NCBI GenBank assembly: GCA_964384525.1
Contig: CAYLKO010000001.1
Location: 1-64,000 of the forward strand
Direction of reading: 5' to 3'
Source of the DNA: SHZI01 sp964384525
Lineage (GTDB): Bacteria > Pseudomonadota > Gammaproteobacteria > Steroidobacterales > GCA-2729495
Length of the DNA stretch: 64,000 nucleotides
In this document: piece after piece, positions 35,178 through 44,416 of the stretch
How positions within the stretch are numbered: the stretch's first letter is position 1
Layout of the letters: each line of letters opens with the position of its first letter
Notes under the pieces: generated by a model
The model's database searches: none
Told to the model about the DNA's origin: nothing
The model's input: only the letters and a program-made list of their open reading frames with translations
Translations under genes and position numbers: made by a program

Positions 35178-36047
35178 ATGAGCAAGTACGACTATCAGGC
35201 CATCGCCGCCGTCGTGAATATCTGGACCGACGAAGCTCTGGCCCAGCGTCCCCAGTGGGGCACTGATTTCTTCTCCGGCAAGATGAATGCCGACAAGGGC
35301 CTGATCGCGAAGGGCATGAGCCTTGCACAGATGATCGAGCAGCTTGACGAAGCCGGCATCGAGCGGGCCTTTCTCATCGCCGCCCGCTCAGGGCGACCGG
35401 GCCTGCCCGGCTGCTACCACATGCCCTACGAGATCGTCGCCAAGGCCGTGGCGAAATACCCGCAGCGCTTTCACGGTCTGGCCGGCATCGACCCCTACAC
35501 CGGCATGAAGGGCGTGCGCGAACTGGAACATGCCGTGCGCGATCTGGGCTTCATCGGCGCCCACTTCTATCCACACTGGTTTGAACTCGCGCCGGACCAT
35601 GCCAAGGTCTATCCGTTTTATGCGAAGTGCTGCGAGCTCGACATTCCGATCCAGATGCAGGTCGGTCAGTCGATGATCTACTCGCCGGATTTTCCCTGCC
35701 GCAGCGTCGGCCAGCCGATCACACTCGATGCCGTCGCCTGCGATTTCCCCGAACTGAAACTGCTTGGCATCCACGTCGGCATTCCGTGGCACGACGAGAT
35801 GATCGCCATGGCCTGGAAGCATGCCAACATCTACATCGGCTGTGATGCGCATCGGCCCAAGTACTGGCCCGAGAGCTTCAAGCGCTACATCAACACCCAG
35901 GGGCAGAACAAGGTGTTCTTCGGCACCGATTTCCCGGTGCTGCCCTTCAAGCGCACGGTGGAAGACATCGATGCGCTGGGCTTCAAGCCCGAGGTACGCC
36001 GCAAGCTGATGCGGGACAACGTGCTCCGCATCTACGGCTTGACCTGA
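35178..36047 (+). CDS. Amidohydrolase-family (ACMSD-like) protein
   Basis: A 289-residue TIM-barrel protein of the amidohydrolase_2 group, which includes decarboxylases such as ACMSD. Visible features: GIDPYTGMKGVRELE, GFIGAHFYPHWFEL, LKLLGIHVGIPWHDEMI, and the C-terminal GTDFPVLPF with the usual aspartate. The N-terminal HxH metal pair of the family is not present (AAVVNIWTDEA instead), so metal binding may differ. ATG at 35178 starts after a CCGAG sequence. It is divergent from the thiamine operon and convergent with the CoA-transferase gene (36 bp), suggesting a small catabolic function together with that gene and the hydrolase/SDR pair further on, which is only a guess. Confidence 0.82.
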   Translation: MSKYDYQAIAAVVNIWTDEALAQRPQWGTDFFSGKMNADKGLIAKGMSLAQMIEQLDEAGIERAFLIAARSGRPGLPGCYHMPYEIVAKAVAKYPQRFHGLAGIDPYTGMKGVRELEHAVRDLGFIGAHFYPHWFELAPDHAKVYPFYAKCCELDIPIQMQVGQSMIYSPDFPCRSVGQPITLDAVACDFPELKLLGIHVGIPWHDEMIAMAWKHANIYIGCDAHRPKYWPESFKRYINTQGQNKVFFGTDFPVLPFKRTVEDIDALGFKPEVRRKLMRDNVLRIYGLT

Positions 36048-36083
36048 GGAACCGGCAGGCGCCAGCCAGGCTGCCGGCGCCTG

Positions 36084-37283
36084 TCAGCTGCCTGCCTGTC
36101 GCGCGGCCTTCGATTCCAGCAAGGCGTTGATATCGGCCTGCGGCATGCCGGCTTCGGCCAGCACCTCGGTGGTGTGCTGCCCCATCCGGGGCGGCATGCG
36201 CCGCACGTCGGCCGGGCTCTTCGAGAAGGTGACCGGGAAGCGCGTCATGCGCAGCTTCCCTTCGCTCGGATGATCCACGTCCAGCCAGAAGCCGACGGCC
36301 TTCAGGTGCGGATCCTCGATCAGGTCTTCCAGTGAATTCACCATGTTCGTGGGTACGCTGGTGCCATCAAACAGCTTGAGCCAGTCTGCGGTGGTCCGGG
36401 TCAGCATGATCCGGGCCGTTTCCTGGTAGGTGTCATCGATGTTCTTGACACGCACGGCCAGCGTCTTGAAACGCGGGTCCTCGAGCAATTGTGCATTGCC
36501 GGTGATCTTGCAGAAGGTTGCCCAGTGCGCATCGAGATACGGCAGGATCGCGATGTAGCCATCCTTGGTCTGGTACGGTTTGCGGTGATGGCTCATGCGC
36601 CGGGTGTAGCCCGGCCCGCCGATCGGCGGTTCGAAGGTCATGCCCCAGAGATGTTCGGCCATCGTGTAATACACCATGGTCTCGAACATCGGCACCTCGA
36701 TCTCCTGGCCTTCGCCGGTGCGTTCGCGATGAAACAGTGCCGCCGTAACCGCCGACACCACCTGCATCGCCGTGGTCTTGTCGGCCACGATGGTTGGCAG
36801 GTAACGCGGTTCGCCGAGCACCAGCTTGTTCAGCATGGCAATGCCGCTTGCCGACTGGATGGAATCATCCAGTGCGCCGCGCTCGCCATAAGGCCCGGCC
36901 TTGCCGTAGCCGTAGGTGCCGCAATAGATCAGTTTCGGATTGACAGCCTTGAGTGAGTCGTAATCCATGCCGAGCCGGCTCATGACCTGCGGCCGGTTGT
37001 TGTGTATCAGCACATCGACGGATTCGACGAGTTTCAGCGCGGCTGCCTGGGCTGCCGGCTGCTTCAGATCCAGCACCACGCTGCGCTTGTTGCGATTGCA
37101 GGTGAGATACAAGGCCGACATGCCGGGATTGCGCGAGGCGCCGAGTGTCCGGTTGCTGTCGCCGCGGGGCGGCTCGACCTTGATGACTTCGGCGCCCATG
37201 TCGGCCAGCATCTGACAAGCCCATGGCCCCAGCACGACACTGGCCAGTTCCAGTATCTTTACGCCCGCGAGTGGTCCCGACAT
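36084..37283 (-). CDS. CaiB/BaiF family CoA-transferase
   Basis: Class III CoA-transferase of 399 residues moving CoA between acyl acids. Family marks: GVKILELASVVLGPWACQMLADMGAEVIKVE (N-terminus; quoted as a domain, residues about 6-36), LDLKQPAAQAAALKLV, CGTYGYGKAGPYGERGALDD with the catalytic Asp in the ALDD segment (about residue 135), and GEGQEIEVPMFETMV. ATG at 37283 lies inside the 3' end of the prsT gene: the two overlap by 25 bp in different frames, so transcripts are coupled although the functions are unrelated. Substrate cannot be deduced. Confidence 0.88.
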   Translation of the reverse strand: MSGPLAGVKILELASVVLGPWACQMLADMGAEVIKVEPPRGDSNRTLGASRNPGMSALYLTCNRNKRSVVLDLKQPAAQAAALKLVESVDVLIHNNRPQVMSRLGMDYDSLKAVNPKLIYCGTYGYGKAGPYGERGALDDSIQSASGIAMLNKLVLGEPRYLPTIVADKTTAMQVVSAVTAALFHRERTGEGQEIEVPMFETMVYYTMAEHLWGMTFEPPIGGPGYTRRMSHHRKPYQTKDGYIAILPYLDAHWATFCKITGNAQLLEDPRFKTLAVRVKNIDDTYQETARIMLTRTTADWLKLFDGTSVPTNMVNSLEDLIEDPHLKAVGFWLDVDHPSEGKLRMTRFPVTFSKSPADVRRMPPRMGQHTTEVLAEAGMPQADINALLESKAARQAGS

Positions 37284-39715
37284 CGTTCCTGATTCCTTCC
37301 GATCAAATGGCCCTCCGTTCCTGCAGCTATCGTTCTGGAAGCCCGGTCAAGCTTGTCCAGCGCAGCCGGCGCGTCGGCGCGGCCGGGGTAATCTTCATCG
37401 CCCTTGACGGCTTCGATCAGTTGCTGCCGGGCGCCGACAGGATTGCCGGCACCCAGATAGGCCATGCCGAGATGATAGCGGAAGATGGGGAAATTGCCCG
37501 CCTTGGCCACCACGCGCTCGAGCACGCTCACCGCGTCGCTGTGCTGCCCCACCCGATAGTAGGCCCAGCCGAGCGTGTCGAGCATGGCTGGATTTTCGCT
37601 GCGGGCAAGGCCCAGAGCGAGCTTCAGCGCCCGGTCATGGCTCGCCTTGTCCGACTTCTGATCGAGCAGCAGCGCCGCCAGATTGTTGATGCCCGGCTCG
37701 TAGTCCGGCTTGGCCTTCAATATTGCCTCGTAGACGACCATCGCGTCGTCGAAGCGCTGGGCCTGCTCGTATTCCGTGGCGAGCAGCATGCTGAGGTCCG
37801 GATCGGCCGGCAGCGCCTTCAGCCCCCGCTGGTAAACCTCGATGCGCTTGTTGCGATCCGGATAGATGCCGGCAAGGGACGCCCAGGCCACTACCGAATC
37901 CGGTTTGTCCTTGAGGACATCGTTCAGATATTTTTCGGCTTCGGTGGTATCCCCACTCTGCCCATAGATTCCGCCCAGCAGAAACTTGGCGAAGATCGGA
38001 TTGTCGCTTTTGTCGACCTGCTGGTTCAGCACGCTGATGGCCTCGGACTGTTTGCCGGCCGCCAACAGGGAACGAACCAGGCCTTCCAGCGGCAGCGGGG
38101 CACCACCGCGGGCCGCCACGGCCTTCTTGAAGGCATCAGCCGCACCACCGAAATCCTTCTTCTGGGCGAGCACCCGGCCCAGGGAAAAATCACCCACGCC
38201 GGTCTGATCCTTGAGCGCGGCCATGCGCCGGGCTTCCTCCTCGGCCTTGGCTGTCTGATTCTGGGCCATCAGAACTTCCACGAGGCGCCCGGAGGTCACG
38301 AGGTCATCCGGCTGCTTGCTGAGACGCTTGCGCAATAGCGTCTCGGCCTCGCTGTATTCCTTGCCGGCCACATACAGCGCCGCCAGTTGCTGCAGGCCAT
38401 CCGGTGAATCGGGCGCCACTTCGAGCAACCGCCGGTAGGTGTCCTTGGCCAGCACGGGATCATTTTTGCGGCTGTAGGTCTGGGCGAGCAGCAGCAGGGC
38501 GCGATCGCTCTTCGGTTCCTTGCGGAGGACGAGGCGCAGATCGCCAATGGCATCGTCATATTTCTGATCAGCGAAGTGCAATCCGGAGCGCAGGAGCAGC
38601 GCACTCGCATCGTCGGGGGCATCCTTCAGAATGGCCTCGACCTCACTGCGGCCTTCATCGAGCTTGCCGGCACGGATATCCAGGGCCGCCACGCGATTGC
38701 GCGCTGCCAGCCCGTCGACACTCTTGCCGTCGCGCGATCCCAGGTCTTCGTAGACCTTGCGGGCTTCATCGGCGCGATTGCTGGTTTCATAGAGCTGACC
38801 CAGCGCCAGACGCAGCTTGCCGGCATCGGGGTTTTCCTCGATGAAGGTCTTCAAAGCCGCCTCGGCCTTGCCGGCATCACGCTGGTTGGCCAGAAACTGC
38901 ACATAGCCGAGCTGCATGTCGGCATCGTGGGGATTGAGGTCGGTTACCCGCTTCAGCAGCTGATCGGCCTCTTCGACCCGCCCCTGGCTCGTGTAGTACT
39001 GCGCGAGCTGGAATTGATAGCCCTGCTCCTTGGGGAAATCCGCTGCCAGGGAACGCAGGCTCGCCTCGACGTCGGCAGGCCGCTTGGCCTGCGCCAGCAT
39101 GAGCACTTTCAGTTCACGCAGCTGCCTGGTCTTGTCTGCCGGCAGGCGCTTGATGGCCACATCCAGCGTCGCCAGCCCCTTGTCTGCACTTTCCAGGGCA
39201 TCGGCGGCAGACCTGAGGAGAATGGCATCCACGTTGTCGGGATCGAGCTTCAGCGCTTTGTCGACCTCGGCCATGCCTTCGGCCTGCTGACCCTTCTGCA
39301 CCAGCACGCGGGCCTGCAGCAGGTGAACCCTCGCATCATCCGGCGCGAGCTTCAGCAAGGCCGTGGCCTGCTCGGCCGCGTTGTCCCACGACTGGCCCAG
39401 GAAATAGAGCGTACCGAGCTTGAGGCGCGCCTCCACGTTGTCCGGATCACTATCGACAGCCACCAGCAGGTGACCAAACATCTGCTGGTATTGCTTGTCC
39501 TGCTCGGCGATCTCGGCCAGCAGGTAGCGTGCCTTGCCATTCTTGGGCTCGAGCTGGGCGGCGTTCTGCGCCTCCAGCCGGGCCTTGACGTAGTCACCTG
39601 CGTCGTAGAGCTGCTGAGCCTTGGTGAGATAGTCGGCTGCACGCTTCTCCGGCGACCCGCACGCACCCAGCGTCAGGGCAAGAGTGATGATCAACAGCAG
39701 GGATCTGGTCTTCAT
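37259..39715 (-). CDS. prsT: PEP-CTERM system TPR-repeat lipoprotein PrsT
   Basis: An exported lipoprotein of 818 residues: signal MKTRSLLLIITLALTLGAC with Cys19 as lipidation site, followed by roughly twenty tetratricopeptide repeats (for example DPDNVEARLKLGTLYFLGQS, KLDPDNVDAILLRSA, NNLAALLLDQ). This length and arrangement match PrsT, the large TPR lipoprotein regularly encoded in exosortase/PEP-CTERM exopolysaccharide loci, presumed to scaffold polymer assembly or export across the periplasm. The last 25 residues (after ALDKLD) lack TPR pattern and overlap the CoA-transferase start. wecB lies 50 bp upstream and exosortase copy 2 follows beyond it. Confidence 0.92.
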   Translation of the reverse strand: MKTRSLLLIITLALTLGACGSPEKRAADYLTKAQQLYDAGDYVKARLEAQNAAQLEPKNGKARYLLAEIAEQDKQYQQMFGHLLVAVDSDPDNVEARLKLGTLYFLGQSWDNAAEQATALLKLAPDDARVHLLQARVLVQKGQQAEGMAEVDKALKLDPDNVDAILLRSAADALESADKGLATLDVAIKRLPADKTRQLRELKVLMLAQAKRPADVEASLRSLAADFPKEQGYQFQLAQYYTSQGRVEEADQLLKRVTDLNPHDADMQLGYVQFLANQRDAGKAEAALKTFIEENPDAGKLRLALGQLYETSNRADEARKVYEDLGSRDGKSVDGLAARNRVAALDIRAGKLDEGRSEVEAILKDAPDDASALLLRSGLHFADQKYDDAIGDLRLVLRKEPKSDRALLLLAQTYSRKNDPVLAKDTYRRLLEVAPDSPDGLQQLAALYVAGKEYSEAETLLRKRLSKQPDDLVTSGRLVEVLMAQNQTAKAEEEARRMAALKDQTGVGDFSLGRVLAQKKDFGGAADAFKKAVAARGGAPLPLEGLVRSLLAAGKQSEAISVLNQQVDKSDNPIFAKFLLGGIYGQSGDTTEAEKYLNDVLKDKPDSVVAWASLAGIYPDRNKRIEVYQRGLKALPADPDLSMLLATEYEQAQRFDDAMVVYEAILKAKPDYEPGINNLAALLLDQKSDKASHDRALKLALGLARSENPAMLDTLGWAYYRVGQHSDAVSVLERVVAKAGNFPIFRYHLGMAYLGAGNPVGARQQLIEAVKGDEDYPGRADAPAALDKLDRASRTIAAGTEGHLIGRNQERCRDHSRA

Positions 39716-39765
39716 GATCTGTTCCTTGACGGCATGGCAGTCATTCTAGGTCCAAATTGACCGGG

Positions 39766-40878
39766 TCAGTCCGGGCCGGGAGCCGGCAGGTGCGCCTTCA
39801 GGCTGGCCACGCAACGCGCAGCGGTGCGGCCATCCCAGAGATCCGGCCGGCGCCCATGCTGCCAGTCGCCGCGGAGCACCCGGGCGGCAGCGGCGGCCAG
39901 CGTTCCCGGCTGGACCAGCTGGTTGGTGCCTTCGGTCACGGTCACGGGTCGCTCCGTGTTGGGCCGGACGGTCAGACAGGGTATGTCGAGGTAGGTGGTT
40001 TCTTCCTGAACACCGCCGGAGTCAGTGATGCACAGGGCGGCGTTGCTCACCAGGTTCATGAACTGCACATAGCCCACGGGGTCGCACAAATGCATCCCGG
40101 GTGCGGCCTGCAGTTTCGCCAGCAGACCGAATGCCGCGAGATTCTTGCGGGTCCGCGGATGGACCGGGAACACCAGCGGCAGACTGGCCGCCACCGCGGT
40201 CAGTGCGTCCACCAGCATGGCGAGCGTGGCCGCCTCATCGACGTTCGATGGCCGGTGCAGGGTGACCACGCCAAAGCGCTGCGGTTCAAGGCCCAGACGC
40301 TTGCAGGTGTCGTCGGCCTCGATGGCCTTGCGTTGCAGTTCATAGGAGTCGAGCATGATGTTGCCGACTCGTTCGATGCGGCTGGCCGGGATCCCTTCCC
40401 GCCGCAGATTCTCGTCGCCATCCGGGGATGGCGTCCACAACAGATCGGCCAGCACATCGGTCACCAGCCGGTTGAGCTCTTCAGGCATGCTGCGATCGAA
40501 GCTGCGCAAGCCGGCTTCGAGATGTACCGTGCGCAAGCCGAGCTTGGCGCACACCATGGCCACGGCCGCAGTCGAGTTCACGTCGCCCACGACCACGGTC
40601 CAGGCCGGTTGTTCGGCCATGGCAATGGGTTCATGGCTCATCATCACCCGCGCCGTCTGCTCGGCATGGCTGCCACTGCCGATGCCGAGATGATGATGCG
40701 GCTCCGGCAGCCCCAGATCACGGAAAAACGCATCCGACATGTTGGCGTCGTAATGCTGGCCGGTATGAATCAGGCGGGCCTCAAAGGTGCCGTCGGCCAC
40801 CAGCGCATGCCACAGCGGCGCCACCTTCATGAAGTTGGGTCGGGCTGCGGCAATGATATGAACGAGGGGACGCGACAT
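39766..40878 (-). CDS. wecB: UDP-N-acetylglucosamine 2-epimerase (non-hydrolysing)
   Basis: Cytoplasmic enzyme converting UDP-GlcNAc to UDP-ManNAc, a precursor matching the WecG/TagA transferase encoded at 17043. The 370 residues show AARPNFMKVAPLWHAL, HTGQHYD, VVVGDVNSTAAVAM, TVHLEAGLRSFDRSMPEELNR, GVVTLHRPSNVD (His and Arg), ITDSGGVQEE and TERPVTVTEGTN, all diagnostic. It is the first gene downstream of exosortase copy 2 (18 bp), same strand, forming a wecB/exosortase/prsT group characteristic of these loci. Confidence 0.95.
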   Translation of the reverse strand: MSRPLVHIIAAARPNFMKVAPLWHALVADGTFEARLIHTGQHYDANMSDAFFRDLGLPEPHHHLGIGSGSHAEQTARVMMSHEPIAMAEQPAWTVVVGDVNSTAAVAMVCAKLGLRTVHLEAGLRSFDRSMPEELNRLVTDVLADLLWTPSPDGDENLRREGIPASRIERVGNIMLDSYELQRKAIEADDTCKRLGLEPQRFGVVTLHRPSNVDEAATLAMLVDALTAVAASLPLVFPVHPRTRKNLAAFGLLAKLQAAPGMHLCDPVGYVQFMNLVSNAALCITDSGGVQEETTYLDIPCLTVRPNTERPVTVTEGTNQLVQPGTLAAAAARVLRGDWQHGRRPDLWDGRTAARCVASLKAHLPAPGPD

Positions 40879-40896
40879 GAGCCAGTGACCGTGTGC

Positions 40897-42573
40897 TTAC
40901 TGGACGCCGGAAACCGGGCTGGTCGAGCTGGGGGCGGTACCGAGCAGCAACAACTCATCGTCAGTTGCCTGGTGCAGCTTCGAGTCTTCGTCTGGCAGGT
41001 AGTAGGCCAGCTTCGGGTCGACGGCACGCATGAAGTCCTGCAGGCGGGCATCGGCTTCGGCCATGTTGGCCTTGTCGGGCACGAAGGTGGTCAGGCGCAC
41101 CAGTGCACCGTCGGTGCGGTTCAGGGTCAGGCCATCCCAGAAGATCAGCCACTTCACCTTGTATTCGCTCGTCTCTTTCTTGCCGTGCTGGTCGAACCAG
41201 TAGTAGACCAGCTGGCGCTCCTCACCCATTGCGATCTCGACACGGTTGACCTTGAGGCTGCCGCCATCGGCCAGCACGTTCGGGATTTCCGGCTGGGTGA
41301 AGGATTCCACCTGCCAGCCACCGCCCGGCAGACAGGCCTGCGGTGAATGGATGGAGGCGCCCTTGGCCTGCGAGTCGTAATACGCGATCCACATCTCGAC
41401 CGGAATCTGGTCGGATGGTCGGATGTAGCGGCTCATCAGATAGTCGGAGAGTTTGAGTTCATCGAGATAGATCTGTTCGATCGGATATTCGCGGCCTTCG
41501 AAATCACCGACGACCAGCGGGAAGGTGGCCAGTCGGGCCCGCTCGGGGATCAGCGTGGGTGGTGCGGTGACCGTGCGGCTCACCAGCGCTGCCACCACGA
41601 CGATCGCGAGCGCAGTCAGGAACTGCCGGTTGGGCCGCAGGCTCTTCAGGAGGTTGGTCATGTCGGCAAGAGGCGGCACATCGAGCCCGAAGATCTCGAG
41701 GAACGGCCGGCGTTCCATGCGCGCGAAAATCCACACGATGACGAACAGGACGCCAACCGACGCCATGAACACCACCCAACCCTCGAAATCATGCAGAAAG
41801 CCCTCGGCCTGCTCGATGCCGAATTTGTTCACCAGGATGCCGATCATCCCGATCCGGAAGCTGTTCATGAAGATCGTGATGGGCACGGTGGCGATCAGCA
41901 GGATCAGACGCTGCCACCACCGACCGCGAAACAGCACGGCACACAGAAAGCCGAAGCTGGTGAGCGGGAAGAGATAACGCATGCCGCTGCATGCTTCTGC
42001 CACCTGCAGCTGGTAACTGCCGAGGTCAATGACGTTGCCTTCGAGAAACACCGGGATTCCGGCAGCCCGGATGACCGCCACGCCGATCTGCGACGACAAC
42101 AACTGCAGGCCAGTGGTCAATTTCAGTTCAATGAAATGCGGCAGGGGGACCATGAAAGCCAGGTAGAGCAGCGGCACCCACAAAAGCTTGATGCCCTTAA
42201 ATCCGGTGCCGGCGAAAACCAGTGCCCACATCACCATGATGAAAGCGTATTGGACGATGGCAAAGGTCGCGCTCCGGTCACCGAGCACCATCACCCCCAG
42301 GCTCAGGATCACCAGCAGTACACCTGGCCACGACCCGCCACGCGGCAATTCCTTGAGCTCCGGCGCCCGCAACCACTGCATATAGAGCGCCACAAACGGA
42401 ATCATGAAACCGTGGTTGTATTCCGCCTTGTACCAAGTGAGGTACATGTCCCTGACGCCGCTCCAGAACAGGACGATCGTGGCAACAGCGGTCAGCGCAA
42501 TGCAGGCGAGCACGATCAGCAGCTGGCCGGGGCGCTGGTCGGGTGATTGCACGGTTGTGGTGTTGTCGCTCAT
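40897..42573 (-). CDS. Exosortase fused to EpsI domain (XrtD-like), copy 2
   Basis: A 558-residue paralogue of the protein at 15364. The exosortase domain has eight or more helices and the three catalytic motifs: Cys195 in EACSGMR, Arg240 in NSFRI and His261 in HDFEGW. EpsI domain about 330-530, with HSPQACLPGGGWQV. A low-complexity tail (LLLGTAPSSTSPVSGVQ) is unique to this copy. ATG at 42573 was chosen because it precedes a short polar stretch and the first helix; the frame is open to 42636. It begins the group exosortase, wecB, prsT, CoA-transferase on the minus strand. Two fused copies in one locus is unusual. Confidence 0.9.
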   Translation of the reverse strand: MSDNTTTVQSPDQRPGQLLIVLACIALTAVATIVLFWSGVRDMYLTWYKAEYNHGFMIPFVALYMQWLRAPELKELPRGGSWPGVLLVILSLGVMVLGDRSATFAIVQYAFIMVMWALVFAGTGFKGIKLLWVPLLYLAFMVPLPHFIELKLTTGLQLLSSQIGVAVIRAAGIPVFLEGNVIDLGSYQLQVAEACSGMRYLFPLTSFGFLCAVLFRGRWWQRLILLIATVPITIFMNSFRIGMIGILVNKFGIEQAEGFLHDFEGWVVFMASVGVLFVIVWIFARMERRPFLEIFGLDVPPLADMTNLLKSLRPNRQFLTALAIVVVAALVSRTVTAPPTLIPERARLATFPLVVGDFEGREYPIEQIYLDELKLSDYLMSRYIRPSDQIPVEMWIAYYDSQAKGASIHSPQACLPGGGWQVESFTQPEIPNVLADGGSLKVNRVEIAMGEERQLVYYWFDQHGKKETSEYKVKWLIFWDGLTLNRTDGALVRLTTFVPDKANMAEADARLQDFMRAVDPKLAYYLPDEDSKLHQATDDELLLLGTAPSSTSPVSGVQ

Positions 42574-42721
42574 GTATCCAGGTTTACTTATTGTTCTTCT
42601 CGCATGGCCCCGGCTGTGCCGGGCACCACAAGGCAAACGAGTCGGGATTCTGCCAGCTAAAGACGCCGCTGCTTAGCGAATGCCGCACGAAATTCGATTA
42701 CCGATCGTCCACTTTGCCGGC

Positions 42722-43519
42722 TCAAGCCGGCAGCACGAACCGGGCGACAGCCCTGGTCCAGGCCTCAGGCTGTTCGTCGATGATGTCGATCGTGCCGCCC
42801 TGCAATTCGGCATATGCAAAATGGGGGTAGCGTTGCCGGGCCCGTTCCGAAAAGCTGTAGATCGCATCGCCGGTATTGGCAAGGATGAGACAGGGCTGGG
42901 TGAGACGATCCATGGCCTCTTCATGTCGATAGGTCATCACGGCGTCGTGGGCATACCAGACCAGCCTGCCGGCCAGCAGGCCATGCACGAAATGGCCGTG
43001 AAAGGCTTCCAGATCGGTCCATTGCGCTTGAGCCTTGAAGCGGATATCCCATTGTTCTGTCAAATGGCTGCCGTCCCATCGCGGGTTCCAGTTCTTCTCA
43101 CGGGACAGCAATTGGCGCCACCCCGCCCGCTCTTCGTCGGTCATGGGCAGGGGGCCATTCAGCACCACCCGATCGATGCGCTGCGGAAATTGCAGGGCCG
43201 CTTCAGTCGCGACGATCGCGCCCGTGTGATGACCGAGGACGCTCGCCTGCCGGATATCGAGGGCGTCCAGCACGGCTGGCACGATGTGCGCGTAATCCGC
43301 GATCGTCGGCGGCGCGTCCGGCGCATCCGAGCCGCCAAAGCCCGGCAGATCGACAGCTATGGCCTGGATGCCGGCGGCGGCCAGCGGCGCCATCACGCGG
43401 CTGAACTGCACGAGATCGGTCGGTGACTGATGCAGCAGGACCAGCGGCTTGCCCTCGCCCTGGAGGTGATAGTGGATCTGGCCATAGCGGCCGTCGGCGT
43501 AGCCTTTGTAATTTTTCAT
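42722..43519 (-). CDS. Alpha/beta hydrolase
   Basis: A 265-residue alpha/beta-hydrolase-fold protein: oxyanion segment PLVLLHQSPTDL, nucleophile elbow region GHHTGAIVA (His replaces the usual Ser, the motif reading G-H-H-T-G), acid in ANTGDAIYSF and C-terminal GGTIDIIDEQPE. The Ser to His change at the elbow is notable: the residue following may be Thr, or the enzyme may use a different mechanism (as in some lyases or C-C hydrolase relatives). ATG at 43519 is preceded by TTCC only, weak. It is divergent from the SDR gene (117 bp apart), and a common catabolic role is possible but not shown. 148 bp separate its stop from exosortase copy 2. Confidence 0.8.
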   Translation of the reverse strand: MKNYKGYADGRYGQIHYHLQGEGKPLVLLHQSPTDLVQFSRVMAPLAAAGIQAIAVDLPGFGGSDAPDAPPTIADYAHIVPAVLDALDIRQASVLGHHTGAIVATEAALQFPQRIDRVVLNGPLPMTDEERAGWRQLLSREKNWNPRWDGSHLTEQWDIRFKAQAQWTDLEAFHGHFVHGLLAGRLVWYAHDAVMTYRHEEAMDRLTQPCLILANTGDAIYSFSERARQRYPHFAYAELQGGTIDIIDEQPEAWTRAVARFVLPA

Positions 43520-43636
43520 GGATTGAGTCTGCCTGAATTTTCCCTGGGGGGTTTCACGAAGCCCATTGATCTTGCGATGCACAAAAAAGGCGGTAGGATG
43601 TCGGCTTCGCCGGCATCAGACCGAATGGAGTAGACC

Positions 43637-44398
43637 ATGGACCTACAAAACAAGACTATCGTCATCACGGGTGCTGCCCGCGGGCTGGGCGCGGCCATGG
43701 CCCGCCGTCTGGCGCTGCACAAGCCGGTGCTCGCCCTCGTTGACCTGAAGGCTGCCGACCTCGACAGCATCGCGGCCGAATGCAAAAAGCACGGCGCGAC
43801 GGTCCATCAATACGGTGCCAACGTCGCCCACGAGGCCGACGTGATCCGGTTGTTCGATGCCATCGTCAGCGACTGCGGCGCGGTGCATGGCCTCATCAAC
43901 AATGCCGGCATCACGCGCGATGCCCTGCTGGTGAAATTCAAGGATGGCAAGGTCCAGTCCAAGATGAGCATCGAGCAGTGGCAGGCAGTCATCGATGTCA
44001 ATCTGACCGGTGTGTTCCTGTGCGGTCGCGAAGCGGCCGAGCGCATGATCGTCGGCAGCACGCCGGGCGTGATCATCAACATCTCAAGCATCTCGCGGGC
44101 CGGCAATGCCGGACAGAGCAACTACACCGCCGCCAAGGCCGGTGTAGCCGCGATGGCCGTGACCTGGGCGAAGGAACTTGCCCGCTACGGCATTCGCGCC
44201 GCCGCGGTTGCCCCGGGTTTCATCAATACCGAAATGGTTGCCGGCATGAAGCCGGAGGCGCGGGAAAAACTGACTTCGGGCATTCCCTTGAAGCGCATGG
44301 GTGAGCCGGACGAGATTGCCTCGACGGTCGAGTTCATCCTGCAGAACGACTACATCTCCGGCCGCTGCTTCGAGATCGACGGCGCGCTGCGCCTGTAG
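43637..44398 (+). CDS. Short-chain dehydrogenase/reductase (FabG-like)
   Basis: A 253-residue classical SDR with NAD(P) motif TGAARGLGAAMA (residues 11-22), NNAGIT near 88, the Ser-Tyr-Lys triad in NISSISRAGNAGQSNYTAAKAG (Ser about 145, Tyr about 157, Lys about 161, quoted as a motif region) and APGFINTEM. The Asp in ALVDLK after the second strand favours NAD(H). An ATG at 43637 follows GGAGTAGACC. It resembles FabG but stands alone without fatty-acid genes. Convergent with the small 85-residue gene. Confidence 0.9.
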   Translation: MDLQNKTIVITGAARGLGAAMARRLALHKPVLALVDLKAADLDSIAAECKKHGATVHQYGANVAHEADVIRLFDAIVSDCGAVHGLINNAGITRDALLVKFKDGKVQSKMSIEQWQAVIDVNLTGVFLCGREAAERMIVGSTPGVIINISSISRAGNAGQSNYTAAKAGVAAMAVTWAKELARYGIRAAAVAPGFINTEMVAGMKPEAREKLTSGIPLKRMGEPDEIASTVEFILQNDYISGRCFEIDGALRL

Positions 44399-44416
44399 GG
44401 GGACGGCTCGACGCGG

